In this document: in pieces, positions 53,933 to 61,055 of the stretch
How the letters are laid out: each line of letters starts with the position of its first letter
How positions within the stretch are numbered: position 1 is the stretch's first letter
Assembly (NCBI GenBank): GCA_031278545.1
Contig: JAITKF010000065.1
Span: forward strand, 1-61,055
Direction of reading: 5' to 3'
DNA: 61,055 bases
From: Prevotellaceae bacterium
GTDB taxonomy: Bacteria; Bacteroidota; Bacteroidia; Bacteroidales; UBA932
The notes under the pieces: generated by a model
Databases searched by the model: none
The model's input: only the letters and a program-made list of their open reading frames with translations
What the model was told of the DNA's origin: nothing
Program-made: the position numbers and the translations under genes

Positions 53933-54409
53933 TTACCTTTCTCTTTGCAGCTCTAACGGTCGCGACAGGTATTCCGAAAAATCCTTAATAATCGGTTTAT
54001 AATCGGGATTGGTGAACAGCGGCGACGAAATCAGGTAATCGGCCGTCGAACGGTTGCAGGCAGTAGGCACATTGTAGAGGCTTGAGATGCGTAACAGCGC
54101 CTTCACGTCTACATCGTGCGGCTGCGGCTGCATGGGATCCCAAAGAAAAATTATCAAGTCTATTTTCCTTTCGGCTATCAACGCACCGAGCTGCTGGTCG
54201 CCGCCGAGCGGGCCGGATTTCAGCAAGGTGATATGCAGATGGTCGGCATCTTGTCCCGCCTTATCGTGCAGGGTTTTTTCGATAAGCCGTCCGGTAGTGC
54301 CAGTGCACACCAGATGATATTTGCGTAGTACGTCGTGGTTGAACGCAGCCCACTCCATCAGGTCGCGTTTACGGTTGTCGTGCGCTACAAGCGCGATTGT
54401 TTTTTTCAT
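53933..54409 (-). CDS. mgsA: Methylglyoxal synthase
   Basis: 158 residues, standard length. The N-terminal ALVAHDNRKRDL, the phosphate-binding CTGTTGRLI, the catalytic-Asp block SGPLGGDQQLGA (about 68-79) and the His in DPMQPQPHDVDVKAL (about 105) are all present. It converts dihydroxyacetone phosphate to methylglyoxal as a bypass when sugar phosphates build up. It is convergent with the AlkD-like gene (2 bp between stops) and divergent from the ABC ATPase. Confidence 0.96.
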   Translation of the reverse strand: MKKTIALVAHDNRKRDLMEWAAFNHDVLRKYHLVCTGTTGRLIEKTLHDKAGQDADHLHITLLKSGPLGGDQQLGALIAERKIDLIIFLWDPMQPQPHDVDVKALLRISSLYNVPTACNRSTADYLISSPLFTNPDYKPIIKDFSEYLSRPLELQRER

Positions 54410-54437
54410 TTTTTTATTGTGTCAAAATGTTTTTTTA

Positions 54438-54445
54438 CAAATTTA
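54438..54445 (-). promoter_or_regulatory. -7 element of mgsA
   Basis: CAAATTTA reads TAAATTTG on the minus strand, 28 nt before the mgsA start. Confidence 0.5.
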
Positions 54446-54519
54446 CACTAAAAAATTAGACTACTCCACTTTTTTTTTGCAACTTTGCCAGCACATTTTA
54501 AATTTTTATATCATCCACT

Positions 54520-55206
54520 ATGAACGATGTATTGATAGCGATTAACGATCTCAAAAAGATTTATCAGGTAGGGACGCAGGAAGTGCGGGCGCTGAACGGT
54601 GTTTCGCTGACGATTTCAAAAAATGAATATGTAGCAATTATGGGGCCGTCGGGCTCAGGCAAATCGACGCTGATGAATATTCTGGGATGTCTCGACACGC
54701 CGACGTCTGGTAACTACATCCTCAATGGTACAGACGTAAGTCATATGGATGACGACGCGCTAGCCGAAATCCGTAACAAGGAAATCGGCTTCGTATTTCA
54801 ATCATTCAACCTGCTGCCGCGCTATTCGGCCTTACACAATGTGGGATTACCACTGATTTATGCCGGTGTGCCGAAGACCGAACGCGAAGAACGTTCGCTG
54901 ATGGCGTTGCGTAGCGTCGATTTGGAGAACCGCATGGATCATAAACCTAATGAACTTTCTGGCGGCCAGCGGCAGCGGGTAGCTGTAGCACGCGCATTGG
55001 TGAATAACCCCTCCATCATCCTTGCCGACGAGCCTACCGGCAATCTTGACAGCCGTACCTCCGTTGATATTATGAATGTCTTTGAAGAAATCCACCGCCG
55101 CGGCAACACGATTATCGTCGTTACGCACGAAGAAGATATCGCCCGCCATGCCCGTCGCATCATCCGCCTCCGCGACGGACTTATCGAAAGCGACGGAGAT
55201 AATTAA
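54520..55206 (+). CDS. ABC transporter ATP-binding protein (LolD/MacB type)
   Basis: 228 residues. Walker [10 protein letters not shown] (about 43-51), signature [15 protein letters not shown] (about 146) and Walker [13 protein letters not shown] (about 167) are complete, and the subfamily pattern fits LolD, MacB and FtsE-like ATPases acting on envelope substrates. No permease gene is adjacent on either side. It may be co-transcribed with the adenosyltransferase 42 bp downstream. Confidence 0.92.
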   Translation: MNDVLIAINDLKKIYQVGTQEVRALNGVSLTISKNEYVAIMGPSGSGKSTLMNILGCLDTPTSGNYILNGTDVSHMDDDALAEIRNKEIGFVFQSFNLLPRYSALHNVGLPLIYAGVPKTEREERSLMALRSVDLENRMDHKPNELSGGQRQRVAVARALVNNPSIILADEPTGNLDSRTSVDIMNVFEEIHRRGNTIIVVTHEEDIARHARRIIRLRDGLIESDGDN

Positions 55207-55248
55207 AAATTAGGAATTGCCTGCAGGGGCGCCAACAAATCAACAATA

Positions 55249-55788
55249 ATGAAAGTCTACACCAAAAAAGGGGATGCCGGCGAGACGTCGCTCGTTGGCG
55301 GTACGCGGACAGCGAAGAACGCTCCGCGGGTCGAAGCATACGGTACGGTCGACGAACTGATTTCGTGGATAGGTCTGCTACGCTGCGACGTCGTCGCCGA
55401 ACCGTACACTCCTCTGCTGCGCCGCATTCAGGAATGCCTGATGACCTGCGCCGCTCTCTTAGCCGCCGACGAACAGGCGCACAAAAAACTCCCTGCTATC
55501 ACGTCTGCCGACATCACGGCATTGGAAACCGCCATCGACGGCATGCAAGGCCGCCTTGTGCCACTACGCGCATTCGTTCTTCCTGCCGCGCCGCGGGTGG
55601 CTGCCGTATGCCACATAGCGCGTACCATCTGCCGCCGCGCCGAACGTTGCGCCGTCGGCGTAGCCCGACAGGCATCCCTCGACGATAACGTGTTGCGCTA
55701 CCTGAATCGTCTTTCCGATTATCTCTTTACCCTCGCGCGCCAACTTACTGCCGATAGCAGGATGGACGATGATTATTGGAATTCCTAA
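55249..55788 (+). CDS. Cob(I)alamin adenosyltransferase (PduO type)
   Basis: 179 residues. N-terminal KVYTKKGDAGETSLVGG and EAYGTVDELISWIG form the ATP-binding signature, and the C-terminal CRRAERCAVG and LNRLSDYLFTLAR blocks match the PduO family. It makes adenosylcobalamin from reduced cobalamin and ATP, probably for methylmalonyl-CoA mutase in propionate formation, although that enzyme is not in the window. Its last four bases overlap the convergent DUF3108 gene. Confidence 0.93.
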   Translation: MKVYTKKGDAGETSLVGGTRTAKNAPRVEAYGTVDELISWIGLLRCDVVAEPYTPLLRRIQECLMTCAALLAADEQAHKKLPAITSADITALETAIDGMQGRLVPLRAFVLPAAPRVAAVCHIARTICRRAERCAVGVARQASLDDNVLRYLNRLSDYLFTLARQLTADSRMDDDYWNS

Positions 55789-56621
55789 TTTTTAATTCTG
55801 CTCGTCAGCGGGTATTTCAGGCCGCGGTATTTGCCCATGCGTGCCGATATTTTTCCTACGATGATGGGGGTTTCTATCAGTAGGGGGATATGATTTGCGT
55901 CGTCGGATATCCAAATATGGATTTCGTTTTGGCCGTCGAAGACCTGTCCGGCGACCGGTTTGGCGGCAATCTTAAGGCAGTTGAACGTTCCTAACCCGCT
56001 TATTTTTTTGGTCTCTTTGCCGAGGTAACGGTAATAGATGTTGTAAACCGCTTCGTCGACCGCAAAGGATATAGGAATAATTTGGTCTTTGACGATGTGC
56101 TCGAAATCGAGATTGCGGGAGTTATAGAATAGACTGATGAAATCGAAGGTGCATGACCGGCCTTGCAGGACAGTATCTTTTTGCGGATTGGTTTTGCGCT
56201 GTACCGATGCCCGGATGATATAACGACTGTCGTCGAAGATGAAGGTGTTCTTCATCAAGTATCCGCCCTCGTTGATGCTGCGGTGGAAATAGATGGGGCG
56301 CAGGTTGCGGCTGAAGAAACGCGCTTCGTAGACGTCGCGCACCATGAAGAAGTTGTCGTAAAACTTATAGGTTTTGGCATAGGCGCGGGCGTAGAAGTAG
56401 GTGGTATCGTGAAAGCATTCCTGCGAAAGCGACAGAGTCGCCTCACCTACGTCGGTGTTGATGAGCCCCCATTTGTAGTTAGCTACGATGGTCAGTTGTT
56501 CGCCGTCGGCAAATGCCAGTTCATCAGGCCGCAGGTCGCGTACAGGCATGCAGGTTGTGTCGTTTTGCGCTGTCGCTATGCAGGACAGCAGCAGGAAGTA
56601 AAAAAGGAGTAGTTGTTTCAT
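55785..56621 (-). CDS. DUF3108 family secreted protein
   Basis: 278 residues with a Sec signal peptide (MKQLLLFYFLLLSCIATAQ). The mature part matches the DUF3108 pattern: FADGEQLTIVANYKWGLINTDVGEATL at the start (given in part), FISLFYNSRNL in the middle and HIWISDDANHIPLLIE near the end. Function is unknown; the fold is probably a periplasmic beta structure. It follows recG on the same strand after 35 bp and may be the last gene of the dusB-recG unit. Confidence 0.88.
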   Translation of the reverse strand: MKQLLLFYFLLLSCIATAQNDTTCMPVRDLRPDELAFADGEQLTIVANYKWGLINTDVGEATLSLSQECFHDTTYFYARAYAKTYKFYDNFFMVRDVYEARFFSRNLRPIYFHRSINEGGYLMKNTFIFDDSRYIIRASVQRKTNPQKDTVLQGRSCTFDFISLFYNSRNLDFEHIVKDQIIPISFAVDEAVYNIYYRYLGKETKKISGLGTFNCLKIAAKPVAGQVFDGQNEIHIWISDDANHIPLLIETPIIVGKISARMGKYRGLKYPLTSRIKN

Positions 56622-56656
56622 TTTCGTTGGTATGTTTAGTTGTTTAGCGCTCGGCT

Positions 56657-58762
56657 TCAGCTGATGTCTTTGTAGTTTTTCGTTTTGTTTTTCAGTTGAT
56701 TGAGGCGTGTTCGGAGGAGGATATTTTGGGTATCGGTCAGGGTGGGGTCGTTGGCGAGGATATCGTCGGCAATTTGACGGACGTATTCGAGTAATTGGCC
56801 GTCGCGCCCTAAATCGGCAATGCGCAGATCGAACGCTTGCCCGCTTTGCAATGTGCCTTCGAGGTCCCCTGGCCCACGGAGGGTCAGGTCGGCGTCGGCA
56901 ATTTCAAAGCCGTTATTTGTGGCTACCATCAGTTCCATTCGCTTGCGCGCTTCGATACTTAGCTTGTAGCCGGTCATCAGGATACAGTACGATTGTTCTG
57001 CGCCGCGCCCTACACGTCCGCGAAGCTGGTGCAGTTGCGAGAGTCCGAACCGTTCGGCGCTCTCGATGACCATCACCGTCGCATTCGGCACGTTGACGCC
57101 GACCTCAATGACCGACGTGGCAACCATAATATGCGCCTGTCCGCGGATGAACCGTTGCATGTAGAACTGCTTGTCATCGGACGACATTTTCCCGTGTACA
57201 ATGGCCGTGTCAAAGGTGGGGGGTGGGAATGCGTCGGATATGATTTCATATCCTTCTTCCAGATTTTTGTAATCCATTTTTTCGGACTCTTTAATTAAAG
57301 GGTATACAACGTATATTTGCCGTCCGGCTTGAATTTGCTTATGCATGAATTCGAATACGCGCAGACGCTGGTTGTCGTTGAAGTGCAGGGTTCGTATCGG
57401 TTGGCGTCCGGGCGGCAGTTCGTCGATGACCGATACGTCAAGGTCGCCGTAGACGGTCATTGCCAGTGTGCGGGGGATGGGTGTGGCGGTCATCACGAGG
57501 ACGTGTGGCGGCTGTTCGCTTTTGCTCCATAGGCGTGCGCGCTGCTCGACGCCGAAGCGGTGCTGTTCATCTATCACTGCAAAGCCGAGTTGTCGGAATT
57601 GCACTGTGTCTTCAATCAGGGCGTGCGTGCCGATGAGTATGTGCAACGAGCCGTCTATCAGTTGTTCCTGCAACACTCGCCGGTCTTTCTTTTTCGTCGA
57701 TCCGGTGAGAAGCCCGACACGGATGCCGCTATCGCGAATAAATTCCTGTATGCTGTCGAAGTGCTGCTGCGCGAGGATTTCTGTTGGCGCCATGATGCAG
57801 GACTGGTATCCGTTGTCGGCGGTAATCAACATGCACAGCAGAGCGACGAGCGTTTTGCCGCTGCCTACGTCGCCTTGCAGCAGACGGTTCATTTGTTTGC
57901 CGCTGCCCATGTCACGCCGGATTTCTTTAATGACGCGCTTTTGCGCATCGGTCAAGCCGAATGGCAGACGGTTGTAACAAGCGCTGAAATAATCACCTAT
58001 TCTGGGAAAAATAAATCCACGGGCAACGCTTTTCCTTTCGTTGCGTTGGCGGAGCAGGTTTAGCTGAATATAGAACAGCTCCTCGAATTTCAGGCGGTAT
58101 TGTGCTTGCTGCAGTCGTTCGGCGTTCTGCGGGAAATGAATATTGGATAAGGCTTCATACAGCGGCATCAGGCGGTATTGTTGGAGGAGGCAGGTGGGCA
58201 ACGTTTCTTCAATCTGCCCTTGAATGACGTTAAGCGCGTTGGCCTGCAAACGGAGGAAGGCGCGTTGCCCCAGCCCGTTATTTTGCAGGATTTCAGAGCT
58301 CCGGTAAACGCCCTGCATGGCCGATTGCAGCAGATTCCTGTCGGCGTTCGGCTCGTCTACTTCGGGATGCACAAGATTCAATTTATGATTAAATACTGTT
58401 GGTTTACCGAAGACAATATATTCGACGCCGGTTTTCAGGCGTTCCTGAATCCATTTTAATCCTTGGAAAAAGACAAGTTCGATAAGTCCGGTATCGTCGG
58501 CAAAGTGTGCGATATAGCGTTTTTGTCGTTTTCCGTAGGTGATTTCCTGAAAGCGGACGATTTTTCCGCGTAGTTGAATGTACGGTAAATCGGCATTCAC
58601 TTCGTTGATTTTGTAAAAGCGGGTGCGGTCGATGTAACGGAATGGGATGGTGTAGAGCAGATCTTCGTATGTGGTAATACCTAATTCTTTATATAGGATT
58701 TCGGCGCGGCGGCTGCCTACGCCCGGGAGGAATTTAATGTCGTTTCGTAGTCGTTCGTTCAT
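56657..58762 (-). CDS. recG: ATP-dependent DNA helicase RecG
   Basis: 701 residues. N-terminal wedge/OB region (about 1-160), helicase motif I GDVGSGKT (about 295), DEQHRFGVEQR (about 395) and TATPIPRTLAM, and the C-terminal RGRVGRG (about 590). RecG reverses stalled forks and processes R-loops and Holliday structures. Its ATG overlaps the dusB stop by four bases (ATGA), indicating coupled translation. Confidence 0.97.
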   Translation of the reverse strand: MNERLRNDIKFLPGVGSRRAEILYKELGITTYEDLLYTIPFRYIDRTRFYKINEVNADLPYIQLRGKIVRFQEITYGKRQKRYIAHFADDTGLIELVFFQGLKWIQERLKTGVEYIVFGKPTVFNHKLNLVHPEVDEPNADRNLLQSAMQGVYRSSEILQNNGLGQRAFLRLQANALNVIQGQIEETLPTCLLQQYRLMPLYEALSNIHFPQNAERLQQAQYRLKFEELFYIQLNLLRQRNERKSVARGFIFPRIGDYFSACYNRLPFGLTDAQKRVIKEIRRDMGSGKQMNRLLQGDVGSGKTLVALLCMLITADNGYQSCIMAPTEILAQQHFDSIQEFIRDSGIRVGLLTGSTKKKDRRVLQEQLIDGSLHILIGTHALIEDTVQFRQLGFAVIDEQHRFGVEQRARLWSKSEQPPHVLVMTATPIPRTLAMTVYGDLDVSVIDELPPGRQPIRTLHFNDNQRLRVFEFMHKQIQAGRQIYVVYPLIKESEKMDYKNLEEGYEIISDAFPPPTFDTAIVHGKMSSDDKQFYMQRFIRGQAHIMVATSVIEVGVNVPNATVMVIESAERFGLSQLHQLRGRVGRGAEQSYCILMTGYKLSIEARKRMELMVATNNGFEIADADLTLRGPGDLEGTLQSGQAFDLRIADLGRDGQLLEYVRQIADDILANDPTLTDTQNILLRTRLNQLKNKTKNYKDIS

Positions 58763-59772
58763 TGTAATGTCGTAACGGGTTGTGGCGTGTGGGGGACGTC
58801 ACCCCAGCGCATTTGTACGTAGTCGAGCAGGGCGTGGAGGTCGGCGAGGTCGTTGGAGGTGAGTAGTCGCAGCCGCGTTTCTTTAAAGTTGTCGAGTGAT
58901 TTAAAATAGTGGCTCAGGTGCCGGCGAAATTCGAGGATACCCACCCGCTCGCCTTTGTGTTCGATAGATTTTTGCAGGTGCAGTTTAGCCAGTGCGACCT
59001 TTTCGGGCACGGGCATGTCGGGCAGGATGTTGCCCGTAGTCAGGTAATACGTTATTTCTCGGAAGAGCCACGGGCGACCGATGGCGGCACGGCCGATCAT
59101 GACGCCGTCGACGCCATAGCGGTCGAAGGCGGTTAGAGCGTCTTGCGGCGTTTTAATGTCGCCGTTGCCGATGACCGGAATGTGCATGCGCGGGTTGTTT
59201 TTTACAGCGCCGATAAGTGTCCAGTCGGCATCGCCCTTATACATTTGGGCGCGCGTGCGTCCGTGGATGGTGATGGCGGCAATACCCACGTCTTGTAGCC
59301 GCTCGGCCAATTCGACGATGATTTTCGAATCGTCGTCCCATCCCAAACGTGTTTTGACAGTTACGGGCATCGGCACGGCGCGTACAATGAGGCGCGTCAT
59401 TTCGATCATTTTCTCCGGTTCGCGCATCATGCCCGACCCTGCGCCGCGATTGGCGATTTTTTTCATCGGGCATCCGAAATTGATGTCTATGACGTCGGGA
59501 TGCGCTTCCGCCGCCCGCCGCGCCGACTCAACCATGGCGTCTATCAGATGACCGTATAGCTGAATGCCGACAGGTCGTTCGCTGTCGTAGATAGCCAACT
59601 TTTGCCGCGTCTTCTCCACGTCGCGTACCAGCCCGTCGGACGACACAAATTCCGTGTACATCATCGCCGCTCCATACATTTTGCAAACGTACCGGAACGA
59701 CGGGTCGGTGATTTCATCCATTGGTGCCAGCAATAACGGACGCACGCCTAAATCTATTTTGGAGATTACCAT
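58759..59772 (-). CDS. dusB: tRNA-dihydrouridine synthase (DusB-like)
   Basis: 337 residues. FMN-binding LLAPMDEITDPSFR (about 13-26), catalytic-Cys block INFGCPMKKIANRGAG (about 98-113), TIHGRTRAQMYKG and GNGDIKTPQDAL. It reduces uridines in tRNA D-loops using NADPH. The start at 59772 aligns with other DusB proteins; the promoter is so close that the mRNA appears leaderless. recG follows with a four-base overlap. Confidence 0.94.
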   Translation of the reverse strand: MVISKIDLGVRPLLLAPMDEITDPSFRYVCKMYGAAMMYTEFVSSDGLVRDVEKTRQKLAIYDSERPVGIQLYGHLIDAMVESARRAAEAHPDVIDINFGCPMKKIANRGAGSGMMREPEKMIEMTRLIVRAVPMPVTVKTRLGWDDDSKIIVELAERLQDVGIAAITIHGRTRAQMYKGDADWTLIGAVKNNPRMHIPVIGNGDIKTPQDALTAFDRYGVDGVMIGRAAIGRPWLFREITYYLTTGNILPDMPVPEKVALAKLHLQKSIEHKGERVGILEFRRHLSHYFKSLDNFKETRLRLLTSNDLADLHALLDYVQMRWGDVPHTPQPVTTLQ

Positions 59773-59776
59773 AATG

Positions 59777-59784
59777 CAAAGATA
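59777..59784 (-). promoter_or_regulatory. -7 element of dusB-recG, 4 nt from the ATG
   Basis: CAAAGATA reads TATCTTTG on the minus strand. Only CATT separates it from the dusB ATG, so with the usual spacing transcription starts at or within a base or two of the initiation codon. Confidence 0.65.
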
Positions 59785-59838
59785 CGTTTTTTATTCATTG
59801 TTGAGGGGGATGAAAATAGAGGAAATGGCGATAGTCCT

Positions 59839-59936
59839 CTGTGGCTCTCAGTGTCGCTGTGGCTCTCAGTGTCGTTTGGGAAGGTTTTGGGAAAGTTTGA
59901 GGTAATGTTACACAGAAGAAGTACAGAGAGCCACAG
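59839..59936. repeat. Two 18-bp direct repeats with an inverted partner
   Basis: CTGTGGCTCTCAGTGTCG occurs twice head-to-tail (59839-59856 and 59857-59874). GAGAGCCACAG at 59926-59936 is the reverse complement of the first 11 bases of each unit. Confidence 0.85.
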
Positions 59937-60010
59937 GATAGAATTATAAATTACTTTAATTACAGCCCGGACAATGGACGCTTCACGCCTTACGCCTCAC
60001 GATTTTTTCG

Positions 60011-60018
60011 TACCTTTG
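60011..60018 (+). promoter_or_regulatory. -7 element of the MarC-family gene
   Basis: TACCTTTG, 19 nt before the ATG at 60038. Confidence 0.7.
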
Positions 60019-60037
60019 CCGCCTCTAAGTAAAAAAT

Positions 60038-60631
60038 ATGGGACTACATTTGAATATACAGGAAATTTTGACGGCGTTCATGGTGCTTTTTGCAGTGATT
60101 GATGTAACAGGTTCGATTCCGGTGTTTATAAATTTATCCGGTTCGGGGAAAAGTATTCATGCCGGACGCGCTACCGCCCTTTCGTTAGCGGTCATCGTAT
60201 TGTTTCTCTTTGCGGGCGAGGGGTTGTTGCGGTTATTCGGCACTGACGTGGCGTCATTTGCTGTCGCCGGCTCGCTGATTCTGTTTACACTGGCGGTTGA
60301 GATGACGCTCGACGTCGAAATCTTTCGTAATACTGCGCCAGCAGGCTACACTACGTTGATTCCTGTCGTATTCCCGCTGGTTGCCGGCCCCGGCACATTG
60401 ACTACGACCCTCTCATTGCGGTCGGAATGTTATCCGGCCAATATTATTATTGCTATCGTCCTCAATATGGCCATTCTTTATTTTGTGCTGCGCAAAACAC
60501 ATGTCGTAGAAAAAATAATTGGTAAAGGCGGTATCTATGTCCTGCGGAAATTCTTTGGAATTATTTTAATTGCCATGTCTGTACGGCTGTTTGCGGCGAA
60601 TATTAGCGTGCTGATACAGGGCGCAGGGTAG
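60038..60631 (+). CDS. MarC family (UPF0056) membrane protein
   Basis: 197 residues with about six transmembrane helices. The family patterns AVIDVTGSIPVFINLSG-like near the N-terminus (about 18-34), GEGLLRLFG and VFPLVAGPGTLTTTL (about 110-125) are present. MarC proteins are inner-membrane proteins whose transport role is not settled; the historical link to multiple antibiotic resistance was withdrawn. It is a single-gene unit. Confidence 0.92.
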   Translation: MGLHLNIQEILTAFMVLFAVIDVTGSIPVFINLSGSGKSIHAGRATALSLAVIVLFLFAGEGLLRLFGTDVASFAVAGSLILFTLAVEMTLDVEIFRNTAPAGYTTLIPVVFPLVAGPGTLTTTLSLRSECYPANIIIAIVLNMAILYFVLRKTHVVEKIIGKGGIYVLRKFFGIILIAMSVRLFAANISVLIQGAG

Positions 60632-60798
60632 CAGGCTACCTTCGGGGAGGGCGTGAAACGCAAAATGGTAGGCAACTCTATTCATTAATCATGTTCGCCT
60701 GCGTTATCCTCAAAAAGCGGGGATGCATGTTCGCCGTCAGGATGGAACAATTCCCTTTGACTTTTGTCGGGTAATATACCTGTCATCGTTTTATTCTT

Positions 60799-60865
60799 CA
60801 GGGTCGACGCATTTAAATTTTGGATAGGTAGATAAGGGAATCTTTGCGCCATGCTGCTTTCAGGC
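60799..60865 (-). repeat. Dispersed repeat module 2, copy B (inverted)
   Basis: Reverse complement of the 67-bp module at 17346-17412, same length, with the differences concentrated in the middle third. Confidence 0.85.
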
Positions 60866-60885
60866 AGAACCCTTTGCGTAGCGTG

Positions 60886-60936
60886 GCCTGCGTAGCTCTC
60901 CCCCGCTGGCCGGAGCGCCCGTAGGGCGGGGGTGGA
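60886..60936 (+). repeat. Dispersed repeat module 1, copy B
   Basis: 51 bp in the same orientation as 17211-17261, with identical ends (GCCTGCGTAGCTC and GCCCGTAGGGCGGGGGTGGA). It lies 20 bp from module 2 here, compared with 84 bp in copy A. Confidence 0.85.
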
Positions 60937-60986
60937 ATAGTTCACAGTTCATAGTTCAAAAAAATTTACCTCTTTTTTTAACTTTT

Positions 60987-61018
60987 TTTGGCTGATTTTA
61001 AAAAAAGTCATACCTTTG
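60987..61018 (+). promoter_or_regulatory. Promoter directed out of the window
   Basis: TTTG at 60987-60990, a 20-nt spacer, and TACCTTTG at 61011-61018. No start codon for its gene is visible before the end of the window. Confidence 0.65.
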
Positions 61019-61055
61019 CCGCCGATACCGTTTTTTTTGATTAAATTTCTTGTTT

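Larger units (their letters stand above)
60632..61055. other. Terminal intergenic region with repeat copy B
   Basis: No supported gene. It carries both modules of the dispersed repeat and a promoter for a gene beyond the window. The minus-strand open frame across the repeat (60685-60945) is treated as a by-product. Confidence 0.6.

Noticed and set aside
60685-60945. Minus-strand ORF of 86 codons across repeat copy B
   Set aside because: The frame is spanned by the two repeat modules. In copy A the same modules are on opposite strands relative to each other, so no common protein can be encoded.

Overview
The window reads as an ordinary chromosomal segment of a member of the Bacteroidota, most likely order Bacteroidales. 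Several signals agree. Many genes are preceded by the Bacteroidota -7 promoter element TAnnTTTG, and start codons sit in A-rich rather than Shine-Dalgarno contexts. One protein has a type IX secretion C-terminal sorting domain, and a decayed gene has a FISUMP-type (Fibrobacter succinogenes major paralogous) domain. A pair of acyltransferases matches the Bacteroidetes glycine-lipid genes glsA and glsB, and AddB is of the Bacteroidetes type. Gene content is mainly housekeeping: tRNA modification, RNA decay, DNA repair, cofactor and aromatic synthesis, and envelope lipids. No prophage, CRISPR array, transposase or rRNA operon is visible.

Layout. 1-14 kb: a partial CDS; rng, a 30-residue mS38/COX24-like ORF and HU on the minus strand; an XRE regulator with an array of TTACA-N2-TGTAA sites; aspS; pyrD; cinA; a DUF6599-like protein paired with a Tat-exported ferredoxin-type aldo/keto reductase; pfkA-queE; cls; a FAH-family protein. 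14-27 kb: priA; a repeat-rich gap; a thiolase and FabG/PhaB-like pair; rnr; glsA-glsB-addB; a DUF805 protein. 27-45 kb: a T9SS cargo protein; TSUP permease and lnt; a FISUMP pseudogene; the minus-strand run acd-aroB-aroD-aroE-truA; a 41-bp palindromic tandem array; an ABC-2 permease and a flippase-like protein; mltG-relA. 45-61 kb: OsmC and SDR proteins; the minus-strand run LEA2-like lipoprotein-SPOR-yggS-miaB-mnmD; an S9A prolyl oligopeptidase; tRNA-Val(GAC); an AlkD-like protein; mgsA; an ABC ATPase with a cobalamin adenosyltransferase; DUF3108; dusB-recG; marC; and a second copy of the dispersed repeat.

Genes that plausibly work together are acd-aroB-aroD-aroE (three shikimate-pathway steps), glsA/glsB (N- then O-acylation of glycine), and miaB/mnmD/dusB/truA/queE (tRNA modification spread over several operons). 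relA lies directly behind mltG.

I found no clearly new multi-gene system. The least explained features are non-coding or regulatory: the two-cluster operator array at 2.6-3.1 kb, the nested palindromic array at 39.1-39.3 kb, a two-module repeat present near 17.3 kb and 60.9 kb with one module inverted, a duplicated cinA start that creates an overlapping upstream ORF, a predicted leaderless dusB, and an alternation of strand compositional skew along the window. All functional calls are by reading; no database search was run.
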